A DNA stretch of 37,925 nucleotides from Candidatus Zixiibacteriota bacterium (lineage in GTDB: Bacteria > Zixibacteria > MSB-5A5 > UM-FILTER-46-8): assembly GCA_014730345.1 (NCBI GenBank), contig WJIJ01000047.1, positions 1 to 37,925 on the forward strand, given 5' to 3'. The notes below the pieces were generated by a model. That model was given only the letters and a program-made list of their open reading frames with translations. It ran no database searches and was not told where the DNA came from. This document shows, piece after piece, positions 10,891 to 19,677 of this stretch (position 1 is its first letter; every line of letters begins with the position of its first letter). Both the position numbers and the translations under genes were made by a program.

Positions 10891-11655
10891 TCAGGATACA
10901 ACGAAAGCCAGCCGTTTGTTTCCGCCTGCCTTCTCCTCGAAAAATTTGTTATGCTTGGGAAGCATGCGAATATGCCCTATCTCACGGGTGCTCCGCAGAA
11001 CCGTTCCATAACAAATATCCGAACACAGGCCTTCTATTGAAACCATGCGTACTTTCTCGACATTGCTCGGTATCACACAGCTTTCGGCTTTTCTCGGATC
11101 AATAAACTCCTGCACTTCTTTCAAAGGAATGTAGAAAATCTTGATCTTCCTGTCTTCCTGAATAATCTTGTTCGCTTCCCTTTCGATCCTCTTAGCCAGC
11201 GAATCCTCGGTCTTGCAATCGCGTAGATCGATATGCGTGATATGGTCACGGCACTCAAGGTTGCCGTTGATCCTGCCGCCGCATATATCCAGCGCTAACT
11301 GCGCCATAATATGCATCGCGGTATGGTTTCGCATAATTCGATACCTTCGCGCCCAATCAAGGTAACATCCGACCTCAGAACCGACGGGAGGCGGTTTTTC
11401 CTTTACATAATGAAGAATCCTATCTCCTTCGAGGATTGTTTTGGAAACTGAAAGTAGCTTCCGCCCCAGTACCAAAGTCCCTTTATCATGGGGTTGAGGA
11501 TGCGCTATGGCATCACCGTGCGGGTTGAGTACCGTGTGTGTGAGCTCTACCCTTCTCCCGGAGACGTTAAGAACTGTCGCCTTACAATCCTTAAGATATG
11601 AATCTTCTAAATACAATGCCTTGGTGGCATCGTTTATTTCTGTTTTGGTCGTCAT
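10891..11655 (-). CDS. Alanyl-tRNA editing protein (AlaX/AlaRS editing-domain family)
   Basis: [22 protein letters not shown] editing-domain signature and C-terminal ...[34 protein letters not shown] 10891..11682; start at 11655 ([24 protein letters not shown]) has a strong GGGGGAGATGTT RBS. Confidence 0.82.
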   Translation of the reverse strand: MTTKTEINDATKALYLEDSYLKDCKATVLNVSGRRVELTHTVLNPHGDAIAHPQPHDKGTLVLGRKLLSVSKTILEGDRILHYVKEKPPPVGSEVGCYLDWARRYRIMRNHTAMHIMAQLALDICGGRINGNLECRDHITHIDLRDCKTEDSLAKRIEREANKIIQEDRKIKIFYIPLKEVQEFIDPRKAESCVIPSNVEKVRMVSIEGLCSDICYGTVLRSTREIGHIRMLPKHNKFFEEKAGGNKRLAFVVS

Positions 11656-11684
11656 AACATCTCCCCCTGCATTAAAAGCCAAAG

Positions 11685-13685
11685 CTACCGCAGAAGCCAG
11701 CCGATATGGTCAGCGAACAACGGTGCCAGAACCAACGAAACAATTGCCATCAACTTAATTAAAATATTCATAGATGGCCCAGATGTATCCTTAAAAGGAT
11801 CACCCACAGTATCACCCACTACAGCAGCTTTATGCGCGTCGGAGCCTTTTCCTCCATGCGCTCCGCCTTCAATATATTTCTTGGCGTTATCCCACGCTCC
11901 GCCGCCATTGGCCATCATCAGCGCCATCATCACTCCGCCAAGAGTCGAACCGGCTAAAAGCCCGCCAAGGGCTTCTTTGCCAAGTAATAATCCGATAATT
12001 ACCGGGGCTATTACCGCGATTAAGCCGGGAACAAGCATCTCTTTAATCGCCGACGCGGCCGCGATAGCAACACACCTTTCCGAATCCGGTTTGGCCTTTC
12101 CTTCCATCAATCCGGTGATTTCCTTGAACTGACGGCGCACCTCGGTCACCATTTCGAATGCCGCTTTACCTACGGCTGTCATGGTCAGCGCCGCTATTAA
12201 AAACGGAAGCATGCCACCAATCAGCAATCCGATAACTACATTGGAACTGACCAGGTTAATGGAATCAATGCCCACCGCGGTAGTATAAGCCGCGAACAAC
12301 GCGAGGGCGGTAAGGGCCGCAGAACCGATTGCGAAACCTTTACCGATCGCGGCGGTTGTATTACCGAGCGCGTCAAGCCTGTCAGTAATACTCCGCACTT
12401 CCGGTCCCAGCCCGGACATTTCCGAGATACCACCTGCGTTATCGGCAATCGGCCCGTATGCGTCAACCGACATGGTTACACCTATAGTCGCCAGCATACC
12501 AACAGCCGCGATACCAATTCCATAAAGACCGGCAAGGCTGTAACCTATGAAAATAGCGATACAGATAGTTATAACAGGAAGCGCGACCGATTCCATACCG
12601 ACCGCAAGACCGGTAATAATATTGGTTGCCGCCCCCGTGTTTGAAGCATCCGCGATTTTGCGGATAGGCCCCGCGGCAGTATAATACTCGGTCAATAACC
12701 CGAGCGTTATCCCCGCCAGTGAACCGAACAACACAGCCCAGAACACCTTGGTGTCCACTCCGAATACACCGGTCAACCAGTACGCGGCTATCCACATCAA
12801 CACCGCGCCAACATAGGTTACTATCCTAAGCACCGCCGCCGGATTCATCTTGGCAAATACTCTCACCGAAAGGATACCCAGCATGGAAGCCACGATCCCG
12901 GCAGTCGGTATCATCAGGGGATATAATATATATCCGCTCATCGACGGATCGGTTGCGGCCATCGCCGCGCCCAAAACTATCGTCGCGATAATAGAACCTA
13001 CATAAGATTCAAAAAGGTCGGCGCCCATACCGGCGACATCACCCACGTTATCGCCGACATTATCCGCGATAACAGCGGGATTCCTCGGGTCATCCTCCGG
13101 TATCCCCGCTTCTACTTTACCAACCAGGTCCGCGCCGACATCGGCGGATTTTGTATAGATCCCGCCGCCGACACGGGCGAACAGCGCTATCGAGGAAGCT
13201 CCCATAGAGAAACCGGTAATAGCCTGGAGATTGTCCATGCCGGAGAAAAAGTAGAACAACACACCGACACCAACCAATCCCAGCGAAGCAACCGACATCC
13301 CCATAACCGCGCCGCCGGAGAAAGCGATAGTCAGGGCGGCTCCCTGACCCTTCTCCTTCGCCGCCTGGCATGTCCGCACATTAGCCTTGGTGGCCGCGGT
13401 CATTCCGAAGTAACCGGCAAGCATCGAGCAAATAGCGCCCGCAAGGAACGCGACCCCCGACCACAAACCGATAAATATAGTCAACAGCACAAAAACAGCG
13501 ATTACAAAAAATATGAGAATCGAATACTCCTTTTTAAGGAATACCATGGCGCCTTTGTAAATAGTGTTGGATATATCGGTCATTAATTCATTACCGGTCG
13601 AATTCCGCTTAATAGCGAAATACAGACCCATCGCGAATATAAGACCGACGACGCCCAACAAAGCCGCGAGCAATCCTGGTTCCAT
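11685..13685 (-). CDS. hppA: Membrane-bound cation-translocating pyrophosphatase
   Basis: [113 protein letters not shown]. Confidence 0.97.
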   Translation of the reverse strand: MEPGLLAALLGVVGLIFAMGLYFAIKRNSTGNELMTDISNTIYKGAMVFLKKEYSILIFFVIAVFVLLTIFIGLWSGVAFLAGAICSMLAGYFGMTAATKANVRTCQAAKEKGQGAALTIAFSGGAVMGMSVASLGLVGVGVLFYFFSGMDNLQAITGFSMGASSIALFARVGGGIYTKSADVGADLVGKVEAGIPEDDPRNPAVIADNVGDNVGDVAGMGADLFESYVGSIIATIVLGAAMAATDPSMSGYILYPLMIPTAGIVASMLGILSVRVFAKMNPAAVLRIVTYVGAVLMWIAAYWLTGVFGVDTKVFWAVLFGSLAGITLGLLTEYYTAAGPIRKIADASNTGAATNIITGLAVGMESVALPVITICIAIFIGYSLAGLYGIGIAAVGMLATIGVTMSVDAYGPIADNAGGISEMSGLGPEVRSITDRLDALGNTTAAIGKGFAIGSAALTALALFAAYTTAVGIDSINLVSSNVVIGLLIGGMLPFLIAALTMTAVGKAAFEMVTEVRRQFKEITGLMEGKAKPDSERCVAIAAASAIKEMLVPGLIAVIAPVIIGLLLGKEALGGLLAGSTLGGVMMALMMANGGGAWDNAKKYIEGGAHGGKGSDAHKAAVVGDTVGDPFKDTSGPSMNILIKLMAIVSLVLAPLFADHIGWLLR

Positions 13686-13848
13686 AAAACTGTATCCTTT
13701 CCTTAGCGTTTGTAGTTAAATAATAATCTGTATCTAAAATCCCCTGAACATCTAACAATTTCAAAAGGGTAAATAATCCCGCTACTCAATGTACGGGACA
13801 ACCTACCCTAACAGCGCATATCCTCCGCCCTCGTCGGAGATACGCGCA

Positions 13849-14571
13849 TTATTGATCAAGAGTAAATCTTACCGGGTACATTACCCAGATCGCCACCGGC
13901 TGTCCGTTAGCGATTGCCGGAGTGTAAACATACTTCATCGCGGCTTCCTTTGCCGCCTGTTCAAATCCCGCGTCTACCCCGGAATCTTTGGCGATTATCA
14001 CGTCACGTACTTCTCCGCTCTTATCCACCAACGCCTTCACCCACACAACGCCTTCCAATCCCATCCTCTGCGCCATCTCGGGATACGTGGGAGTTACCGC
14101 TTTTACTACCTGTGGCTGCTGTTCGACCGGAACAAATTCATCCGGCTCCGGAAAAAGATCCGCTTCATTCTCGATGATAATCTCTTCCACCGGCGCTTCC
14201 TCCACCTCTTCAACTGGAGGAGCATTTATAACTTTCAGCTCTTCCTGGGTAGCCACCTTGACATTTTCAGGAGCTTCCTCGTCGGGAACAGCTTCAGGAA
14301 TACCAACTGTCGGCGGGGCAACCTCCGGCACCTGATAAGCAGTCTGTTGCGGTAATTTCTGTAATTGCGGGGGAGGCGCTAAATCCGTCATAGATTTCAC
14401 GACCAGCACCCTGTCGGTCGCTTCAACATCCGGCTTTTGAGTCGCTATAATCGCCCCAACTATGAGGGCGAGATGGATAAAAGCCGAAATCAACGCTCCC
14501 ATTCCCATGTTCTTCTGGTAGGAACGTTTCAGCTCAAAAGCGCCGTATGGGGAGATACTTGTTGTGGTCAT
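13849..14571 (-). CDS. tonB: Energy transducer TonB
   Basis: N-terminal TM anchor, acidic/proline-rich spacer, C-terminal TPTYPEMAQRMGLEGVVWVKALVDKSGEVRDVIIAKDSGVDAGFEQAAKEAAMKYVYTPAIANGQPVAIWVMYPVRF. Confidence 0.93.
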   Translation of the reverse strand: MTTTSISPYGAFELKRSYQKNMGMGALISAFIHLALIVGAIIATQKPDVEATDRVLVVKSMTDLAPPPQLQKLPQQTAYQVPEVAPPTVGIPEAVPDEEAPENVKVATQEELKVINAPPVEEVEEAPVEEIIIENEADLFPEPDEFVPVEQQPQVVKAVTPTYPEMAQRMGLEGVVWVKALVDKSGEVRDVIIAKDSGVDAGFEQAAKEAAMKYVYTPAIANGQPVAIWVMYPVRFTLDQ

Positions 14572-15134
14572 TGTTCTTCACCTCCCATACCAAGCAATTG
14601 CTTGGCTTCATCAAGCTGCATTACATCGTATTGCGACATATCAACTAAACTGAATCGGTAGGAAAAATCCGGTATCTGTTGCTTGATCCGGGCTTCAACC
14701 ACCTTGATATCGTCAATGATATCCACCATCTTGCTATAGCGCGCGTCTTTATCTATCTTTACTACGGTTACCATTTTGTCAACATCCTGAGCCAACCACT
14801 CCATCAGAGAATCCCCAAGGTTTTCATAAATCATCAGCTGGGGATCATCTTTTCCGATGTTATAAAAAAGGTTGTCATCAGCATCCACTCGCAGGGTTAT
14901 CAAGTGCGATTCTCCAACCGGTATCGCGTTTTCCTCCGCTTCCAGCGGAGGCAGGTTCACTTCCAAAGCCTGCGGTTTGTTAAACACGGTCGTAACCATA
15001 TAAAAGATGAGCAGCAAAAACGCGATATCGACCATCGGCGTAAGGTCGTTGACGATACCCGTTCTCCTTTTTGGTCTTTTTAGACCCTTTTTCTTTGACG
15101 ATCCTCCCGAATCGCCTATCATAACTGCGCCCAT
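14568..15134 (-). CDS. exbD: ExbD/TolR biopolymer transport protein
   Basis: RTGIVNDLTPMVDIAFLLLIFYMVTTVF with the conserved TM aspartate; ATG overlaps with downstream tonB. Confidence 0.92.
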   Translation of the reverse strand: MGAVMIGDSGGSSKKKGLKRPKRRTGIVNDLTPMVDIAFLLLIFYMVTTVFNKPQALEVNLPPLEAEENAIPVGESHLITLRVDADDNLFYNIGKDDPQLMIYENLGDSLMEWLAQDVDKMVTVVKIDKDARYSKMVDIIDDIKVVEARIKQQIPDFSYRFSLVDMSQYDVMQLDEAKQLLGMGGEEQ

Positions 15135-15220
15135 CGTTTATCTCCTAAGTAATTGTATGTCCGAGAATAAACCTGGTTCCATTTTCAAGCAAACCTCTGT
15201 TACCCTCTCCAAATGGTCGA

Positions 15221-15688
15221 TTACGTTTCTCCCTCGTCCTTCTCCGTTTGAGTAACAAGCGAGAACTGGTTGATCTTCATTTCCTGCATCGAACGCATTA
15301 TCGCTCGCATCGTCCCGTAACTCGCGTCACGGTCGGCCTTTACAACTATTTCCGGATTTCCCATCTTGGCTCGTACCTTCAGCAATTCAACATTGAAATT
15401 ATCGAGCGTGGCGTGTTGGTAGATACGTTCGGGAACCGAAACGCTCTTCCCTTCTATCATCCTCTGCTCATTCATAATATACTCAATAAATATCGAATCC
15501 AAAGGCGATACCGTGATGTTAATAATATTTTTCTCCGGAATCTTGGCTTCTGCATGCGATGATGCCAGCGCGACCGATTTTCTTTCGGGCGGCTTAAACG
15601 ATGTTGTCGCCATATAAAAGATCAACAACAGGAATGCGATATCGACCATGGGGGTCATATCTATAACTATTCCTACTCGTTTGGCCAT
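15221..15688 (-). CDS. exbD: ExbD/TolR biopolymer transport protein (second copy)
   Basis: RVGIVIDMTPMVDIAFLLLIFYMATTSF; ...IVVKADRDASYGTMRAIMRSMQEMKINQFSLVT. Confidence 0.93.
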   Translation of the reverse strand: MAKRVGIVIDMTPMVDIAFLLLIFYMATTSFKPPERKSVALASSHAEAKIPEKNIINITVSPLDSIFIEYIMNEQRMIEGKSVSVPERIYQHATLDNFNVELLKVRAKMGNPEIVVKADRDASYGTMRAIMRSMQEMKINQFSLVTQTEKDEGET

Positions 15689-16422
15689 TACTTACTTCCC
15701 GCTTCTTTTGCTTTAACTATCTGGACTACTTCATAACTTGCTTCGTCAATTGTGTAGTTGAACGAGTCTACCTTATTAACGAACACATTATACATAATAA
15801 TTCCGAAAATCGCGTTGTACAGACCGCCGGCAGTGTTCACCAGCGCTTCGGAGATACCTACCGCGAGGCTTTCCGCGTCGATAACGCCGCCCGTACCGGC
15901 AGTCGCCGAGAACGCACGAATCATACCTATGGTAGTACCCAGCAGACCGGTCATGGTAGCGATGGACGCGATAGTCGATAGCGCGATAAGGTTCCTTTCC
16001 AACAGAGGAACCTCAAGCGCGTTGGCCTCTTCGATAGCCTTCTGCGTTTCCTCAATTCTTCTGTCACTGCTAATATCGGGGTCGCCCGCCACCTGGTTGT
16101 ATCTCTCGATACCGGCGCGGATAATGTTCGCCAGCGAACCGCGTTGCTTGTCACAAGCGGCGATAGCGCCTTCATAATCCCCGGTTCCCATTAACTCGAC
16201 CACTTTTTTGAAAAACGACTGAACAGATTGTTTCCCGCGAGCCTTCCTCAGGGTAATAATTCTCTCAATTACAAATAAGGTTGTCATAACCGAAAGAGCT
16301 ATAAGGACACCGACAAGAGGTCCGCCATCTCGGAGGTATTCCGGAAGCCAGGCGTACCAGATATAGAGTCCCACTGCTAATGAGAAGAGTATGTTTAGCG
16401 TTACGAATACCGATTGATTCAC
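15688..16422 (-). CDS. exbB: MotA/TolQ/ExbB proton channel family protein
   Basis: LERNLIALSTIASIATMTGLLGTTIGMIRAF...ISEALVNTAGGLYNAIFGIIMYNVFVNKVD. Confidence 0.93.
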   Translation of the reverse strand: MNQSVFVTLNILFSLAVGLYIWYAWLPEYLRDGGPLVGVLIALSVMTTLFVIERIITLRKARGKQSVQSFFKKVVELMGTGDYEGAIAACDKQRGSLANIIRAGIERYNQVAGDPDISSDRRIEETQKAIEEANALEVPLLERNLIALSTIASIATMTGLLGTTIGMIRAFSATAGTGGVIDAESLAVGISEALVNTAGGLYNAIFGIIMYNVFVNKVDSFNYTIDEASYEVVQIVKAKEAGSK

Positions 16423-16451
16423 CGAACAATCCTCCTAAATATGTTTAATTA

Positions 16452-17126
16452 TCAAAGTTCCGCTGCCATTAAAGAACAAAGTAAACTGCATGCCGCCGTT
16501 AAATAGAAACCTACTCCGGCAATCGATAGAAAACTCAACATTCCGAAACTGTCACCCAATTCCTCAACACCCAGATCGCCGAACGGCAAAGGATATCCAA
16601 TCGCCGCGAGTATCAACACAGCCACCCACAATACCAAAATGAGGAAAAACAACTTGGATACAGATTTAATCCTCGAATAATACTTTTCCGGATCTTTCCC
16701 CGGAGAACCCGCCATGACAACTATATATAATATTCCCAGGATCGGAGCTAAAAACATCAGTAAAGTCAATACAATCAACGAGGGCAATTCAAGGCCGGAA
16801 CCCCATGCCCCTAAAGATCCCAGGAATGATAATGATCCAAGGAAAGTTATTACATTAACCGAAATCACCTCCCCACCAAAGGTTATCATAAACCAGGGTA
16901 GAAAAAGAGATAGAACCAGCAACGCGGAGCTGGCCATCATTATATACTTAACCTTAACCGCTAATACCGGCTTGTAAAGAAACGACTGGTCTCTCTCGAA
17001 TGGCTCCGCCAGCCTCTCCTTAAATTTCTTCTCTTCTTCAGGAGAACCCCAGAACTCTTTCGCCCTGCCGGGGTAAACTCCAAACCCGATGTATTTATAC
17101 CTGTTACTCTCGTTTACTTCCGCCAT
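16452..17126 (-). CDS. Multi-pass membrane protein of unknown function
   Basis: 224 aa, several hydrophobic segments, between TPR and ExbB genes on the same strand; no family recognised. Confidence 0.7.
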   Translation of the reverse strand: MAEVNESNRYKYIGFGVYPGRAKEFWGSPEEEKKFKERLAEPFERDQSFLYKPVLAVKVKYIMMASSALLVLSLFLPWFMITFGGEVISVNVITFLGSLSFLGSLGAWGSGLELPSLIVLTLLMFLAPILGILYIVVMAGSPGKDPEKYYSRIKSVSKLFFLILVLWVAVLILAAIGYPLPFGDLGVEELGDSFGMLSFLSIAGVGFYLTAACSLLCSLMAAEL

Positions 17127-17163
17127 CTCGACTCCTGTAAGATTTGGACAGACAGATTCTATT

Positions 17164-18981
17164 CTACTGGAAAGTTATCTGCAATAATTTCTTGTTAGCT
17201 TCTTCAGCATCATCAGTGTTGGGAGCGCGGTCAATAATACGCTGATACCATTCCCGGGCCTCCTCGTATTTTTGACCCAGGCGATAAGAATCACCCAATC
17301 CCATCATCACGTTCAAATTCCCCGGGTCACATGCCACAGCCGCGCTGTAATGATCGATCGCGTCCCTCCATCGCCCGTTTGAAAGCCGGTTAGCTCCCAA
17401 AGATTTTTGCGCCGTGCATTTCTGCTCCGGACTGGCATTTGGATTATTCAATACCTTCGCCCATATCGCCGCCGCGGAATCGAACCTCTGCCACGATGAA
17501 TAAATCACCGCCAAATAATACTGGTTGTCAGCATCATCAGGATCTATCTCCAACGCTTTATTCAATATCTCCGCCGCCTCACCGTATCTCTTGCTGTAAC
17601 CAAGGGTATTAGCAAGCAACCCCATTATCTTAGTGTCTTCAGGGTTAGCCTCCAGAACACTGCGCAACCGGGATATGGCTTTGTCGAAATCTTTGACATT
17701 TATATAACAATAAGCGAGGTTTTTCAGCGTGTTTACATTACCAGGATTTATCTCCAGGGCCTTTTCGAAATTCTCAATTGCTTCTTCGTATTTCTTCTGC
17801 TGGTAAAACGCGAATCCAACATCAGAATAGCCCTGCGAAAAATCCGGTTCGAGTTCCAGAACTTTGTTATAGGAAACAATCGCCGAATCAAGATACGCCG
17901 TTTCAGTCGCGCCCATCCTTAACTGGGCCTGGGCCTTTTTCTTCCAAAACTCGGCATCGAGCTGATCCGGATTAGCCTCTTCAAATTTACGATACGCGTC
18001 GATAGCTTCTTTATACATCCCGTTCTCATAGTAAACACGGGCTAAATCGAAAAACGCCTCCGTTTCACCAGGATCCAATTCCACGGCCTTTACAAGCATA
18101 TCCGCCGCTTCATCGTATTTGCGCATCAGGATATAGATCTTTGATAATCTGGTTAAAGCCTCGACATTATCCGGTTCAAATGTTAACAGCTTCTCATAAG
18201 CCGCCTTGGCTTCCTGATACTTCTGCGCCGCATAGAAAATCACCGCCATACGACGATACGGTTCAGGATTGTTAGGCTCGATCTTGGCGGCCTTCTGGAA
18301 CTGCTCTACCGCCGCGGTGAAATTTCGCATATTGAAATACGCCTCGGCAAGATTGTAGTAAACGTCAGTACGAGTGGAGTCCAACTCCAATGCCTTTTCA
18401 TATTCAGTAATCGCCAACGCGTAAATCTTGCGCTCTACTTCAATATCCCCTAAATTCTTATGATATTCCGCGTTATCCGGATCGGCAATAATCGCTTCCC
18501 TAAGCTCCAAATCCGCCCTGACCAGATCGCCCTTCGCCGCGTACGTCAATCCCAATCCGTTATGGAACTCGGCGGTCATTTTCTTCCTTTCCAGCCCAAG
18601 CTCAAAAACTTCTATCGCTTCATCATACCGGCCCTGATGATAATATGCCATTCCTATTCCATACAACGCCTCTTCATTCTTCTTCTTGATTGCCAGCGCC
18701 CTGCTGAACGCGCCTTCAGCATTGCTCCAGTCCTCCATCTGTAAATAAATATTTCCTAACTGGTTGAGCGCGTCAATATTATTGGGGTCGGTGTTGATAA
18801 AATCGTTAAGCCTGGAGATGGCTTGGTCGTATTTGCCTTCGGCCGCAAGGGAGTTCGTCTCCTTTATCACCGGGTCGGCATCGGCACAAAAAGCATTGTT
18901 GATATAAAAAATACCCGCCATAAGCAGGGCAAAAACAACAATTCTAACAGTATTTAAACAACGATTATAAGTCATCCTCAC
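17164..18981 (-). CDS. Secreted tetratricopeptide repeat protein
   Basis: Signal peptide then a long run of TPR units (e.g. ALYGIGMAYYHQGRYDEAIEVFELGLERKK, AFYQQKKYEEAIENFEKALEINPGNVNTLKNLAYCYINVKDFDKAI). Confidence 0.92.
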   Translation of the reverse strand: MRMTYNRCLNTVRIVVFALLMAGIFYINNAFCADADPVIKETNSLAAEGKYDQAISRLNDFINTDPNNIDALNQLGNIYLQMEDWSNAEGAFSRALAIKKKNEEALYGIGMAYYHQGRYDEAIEVFELGLERKKMTAEFHNGLGLTYAAKGDLVRADLELREAIIADPDNAEYHKNLGDIEVERKIYALAITEYEKALELDSTRTDVYYNLAEAYFNMRNFTAAVEQFQKAAKIEPNNPEPYRRMAVIFYAAQKYQEAKAAYEKLLTFEPDNVEALTRLSKIYILMRKYDEAADMLVKAVELDPGETEAFFDLARVYYENGMYKEAIDAYRKFEEANPDQLDAEFWKKKAQAQLRMGATETAYLDSAIVSYNKVLELEPDFSQGYSDVGFAFYQQKKYEEAIENFEKALEINPGNVNTLKNLAYCYINVKDFDKAISRLRSVLEANPEDTKIMGLLANTLGYSKRYGEAAEILNKALEIDPDDADNQYYLAVIYSSWQRFDSAAAIWAKVLNNPNASPEQKCTAQKSLGANRLSNGRWRDAIDHYSAAVACDPGNLNVMMGLGDSYRLGQKYEEAREWYQRIIDRAPNTDDAEEANKKLLQITFQ

Positions 18982-19033
18982 AGTATCCTGCTCTATAATT
19001 TTAAGAATCTGCTAAATTAATATTAAAATTTCT

Positions 19034-19061
19034 ATATTATAAATTTCCTCATTAAAGTCAA
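19034..19061 (-). promoter_or_regulatory. Putative sigma70 promoter for the TPR-Exb-TonB operon
   Basis: Minus strand TTGACT-N16-TAATAT upstream of the TPR gene, within an AT-rich spacer with an upstream A-tract. Confidence 0.5.
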
Positions 19062-19093
19062 GTAATTTTTTTAAAATAATACCAAGCTTAATC

Positions 19094-19339
19094 TTAACTT
19101 CTTATCTTCTTTATTATCATTACTCCTCTAAATAGCCCGTAAATTAACATTATCCACCCAACCACATTTCTCAAACTATTATACTCCTCAGCCCATTTAA
19201 ATGGTCCCATGTTTAGCAAAAGCATGATCCCGATTACGAAAAACCCGACAACTATTAAAAGATGAAATCCATTCAATACCTTGAAAGCTGTACTGTTGCG
19301 ATGAGATACCAGATTGTTATCTTTCCTGCGCGTATTCAT
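19094..19339 (-). CDS. Small two-TM membrane protein
   Basis: ORF 19094..19396; likely start MNTRRKDNNLVSHRNSTAFKVLNGFHLLIVVGFFVIGIMLLLNMGPFKWAEEYNSLRNVVGWIMLIYGLFRGVMIIKKIRS. Two hydrophobic segments, Lys/Arg-rich ends. Confidence 0.6.
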   Translation of the reverse strand: MNTRRKDNNLVSHRNSTAFKVLNGFHLLIVVGFFVIGIMLLLNMGPFKWAEEYNSLRNVVGWIMLIYGLFRGVMIIKKIRS

Positions 19340-19533
19340 GATTCTAATATAATAAAAAAATAATGAAATACAACATTGAAATAAAACAAGGTTCAAATTA
19401 TGTCCAATACAATACGTAATATCGCTTATACATTCTACTATGAATCCCCTTATAATACTTCATTTTAGGAAATTGTTGTGTATATTTATATGGGCATTAT
19501 ATACGTATTATTACTATTTTTTTAAAAAACCGC

Positions 19534-19562
19534 TTGACAAATTCGCTAGTCTGTATTATCCT
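19534..19562 (+). promoter_or_regulatory. Strong sigma70-type promoter driving an intergenic transcript
   Basis: TTGACA (19534-19539), 17-nt spacer, TATCCT (19557-19562). Immediately upstream is an UP-element-like tract TATTACTATTTTTTTAAAAAACCGC. Confidence 0.7.
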
Positions 19563-19568
19563 TTTATC

Positions 19569-19677
19569 AAATAAAATTAAAGCTCTCGGGGAGCTATTTA
19601 AGATTTAAGGGTGATACCTCCTCACTTCGGGTAGTTCCAGCCCCCCTCTACCCAAGTAAAAGGTACACCCTTTTTTA
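19569..19677 (+). ncRNA. Candidate structured small RNA (unknown family)
   Basis: Hairpin AGCTC-TCGGG-GAGCT (19581-19595). Outer stem AAGGGTG(A)TACC (19607-19618) with GGTACACCCTT (19662-19672). Inner stem ACTT(C)GGGTAG (19624-19634) with CTACCCAAGT (19648-19657), loop UUCCAGCCCCCCU. U-rich 3' end TTTTTTATTT. No ORF. Confidence 0.6.

Noticed and set aside
12236-13371. Minus-strand out-of-frame ORFs within hppA (76, 110, 84 aa)
   Set aside because: Alternate frames of a highly conserved pyrophosphatase gene.
13789-14355. 188-aa plus-strand ORF opposite tonB
   Set aside because: Antisense shadow of a convincing TonB gene; Arg/His/Tyr-rich translation.
17164-18981. Possible DNA tandem repeat array in the TPR gene
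   Set aside because: Repetition is at protein level (TPR units); DNA units are diverged and do not form a true tandem repeat or CRISPR.
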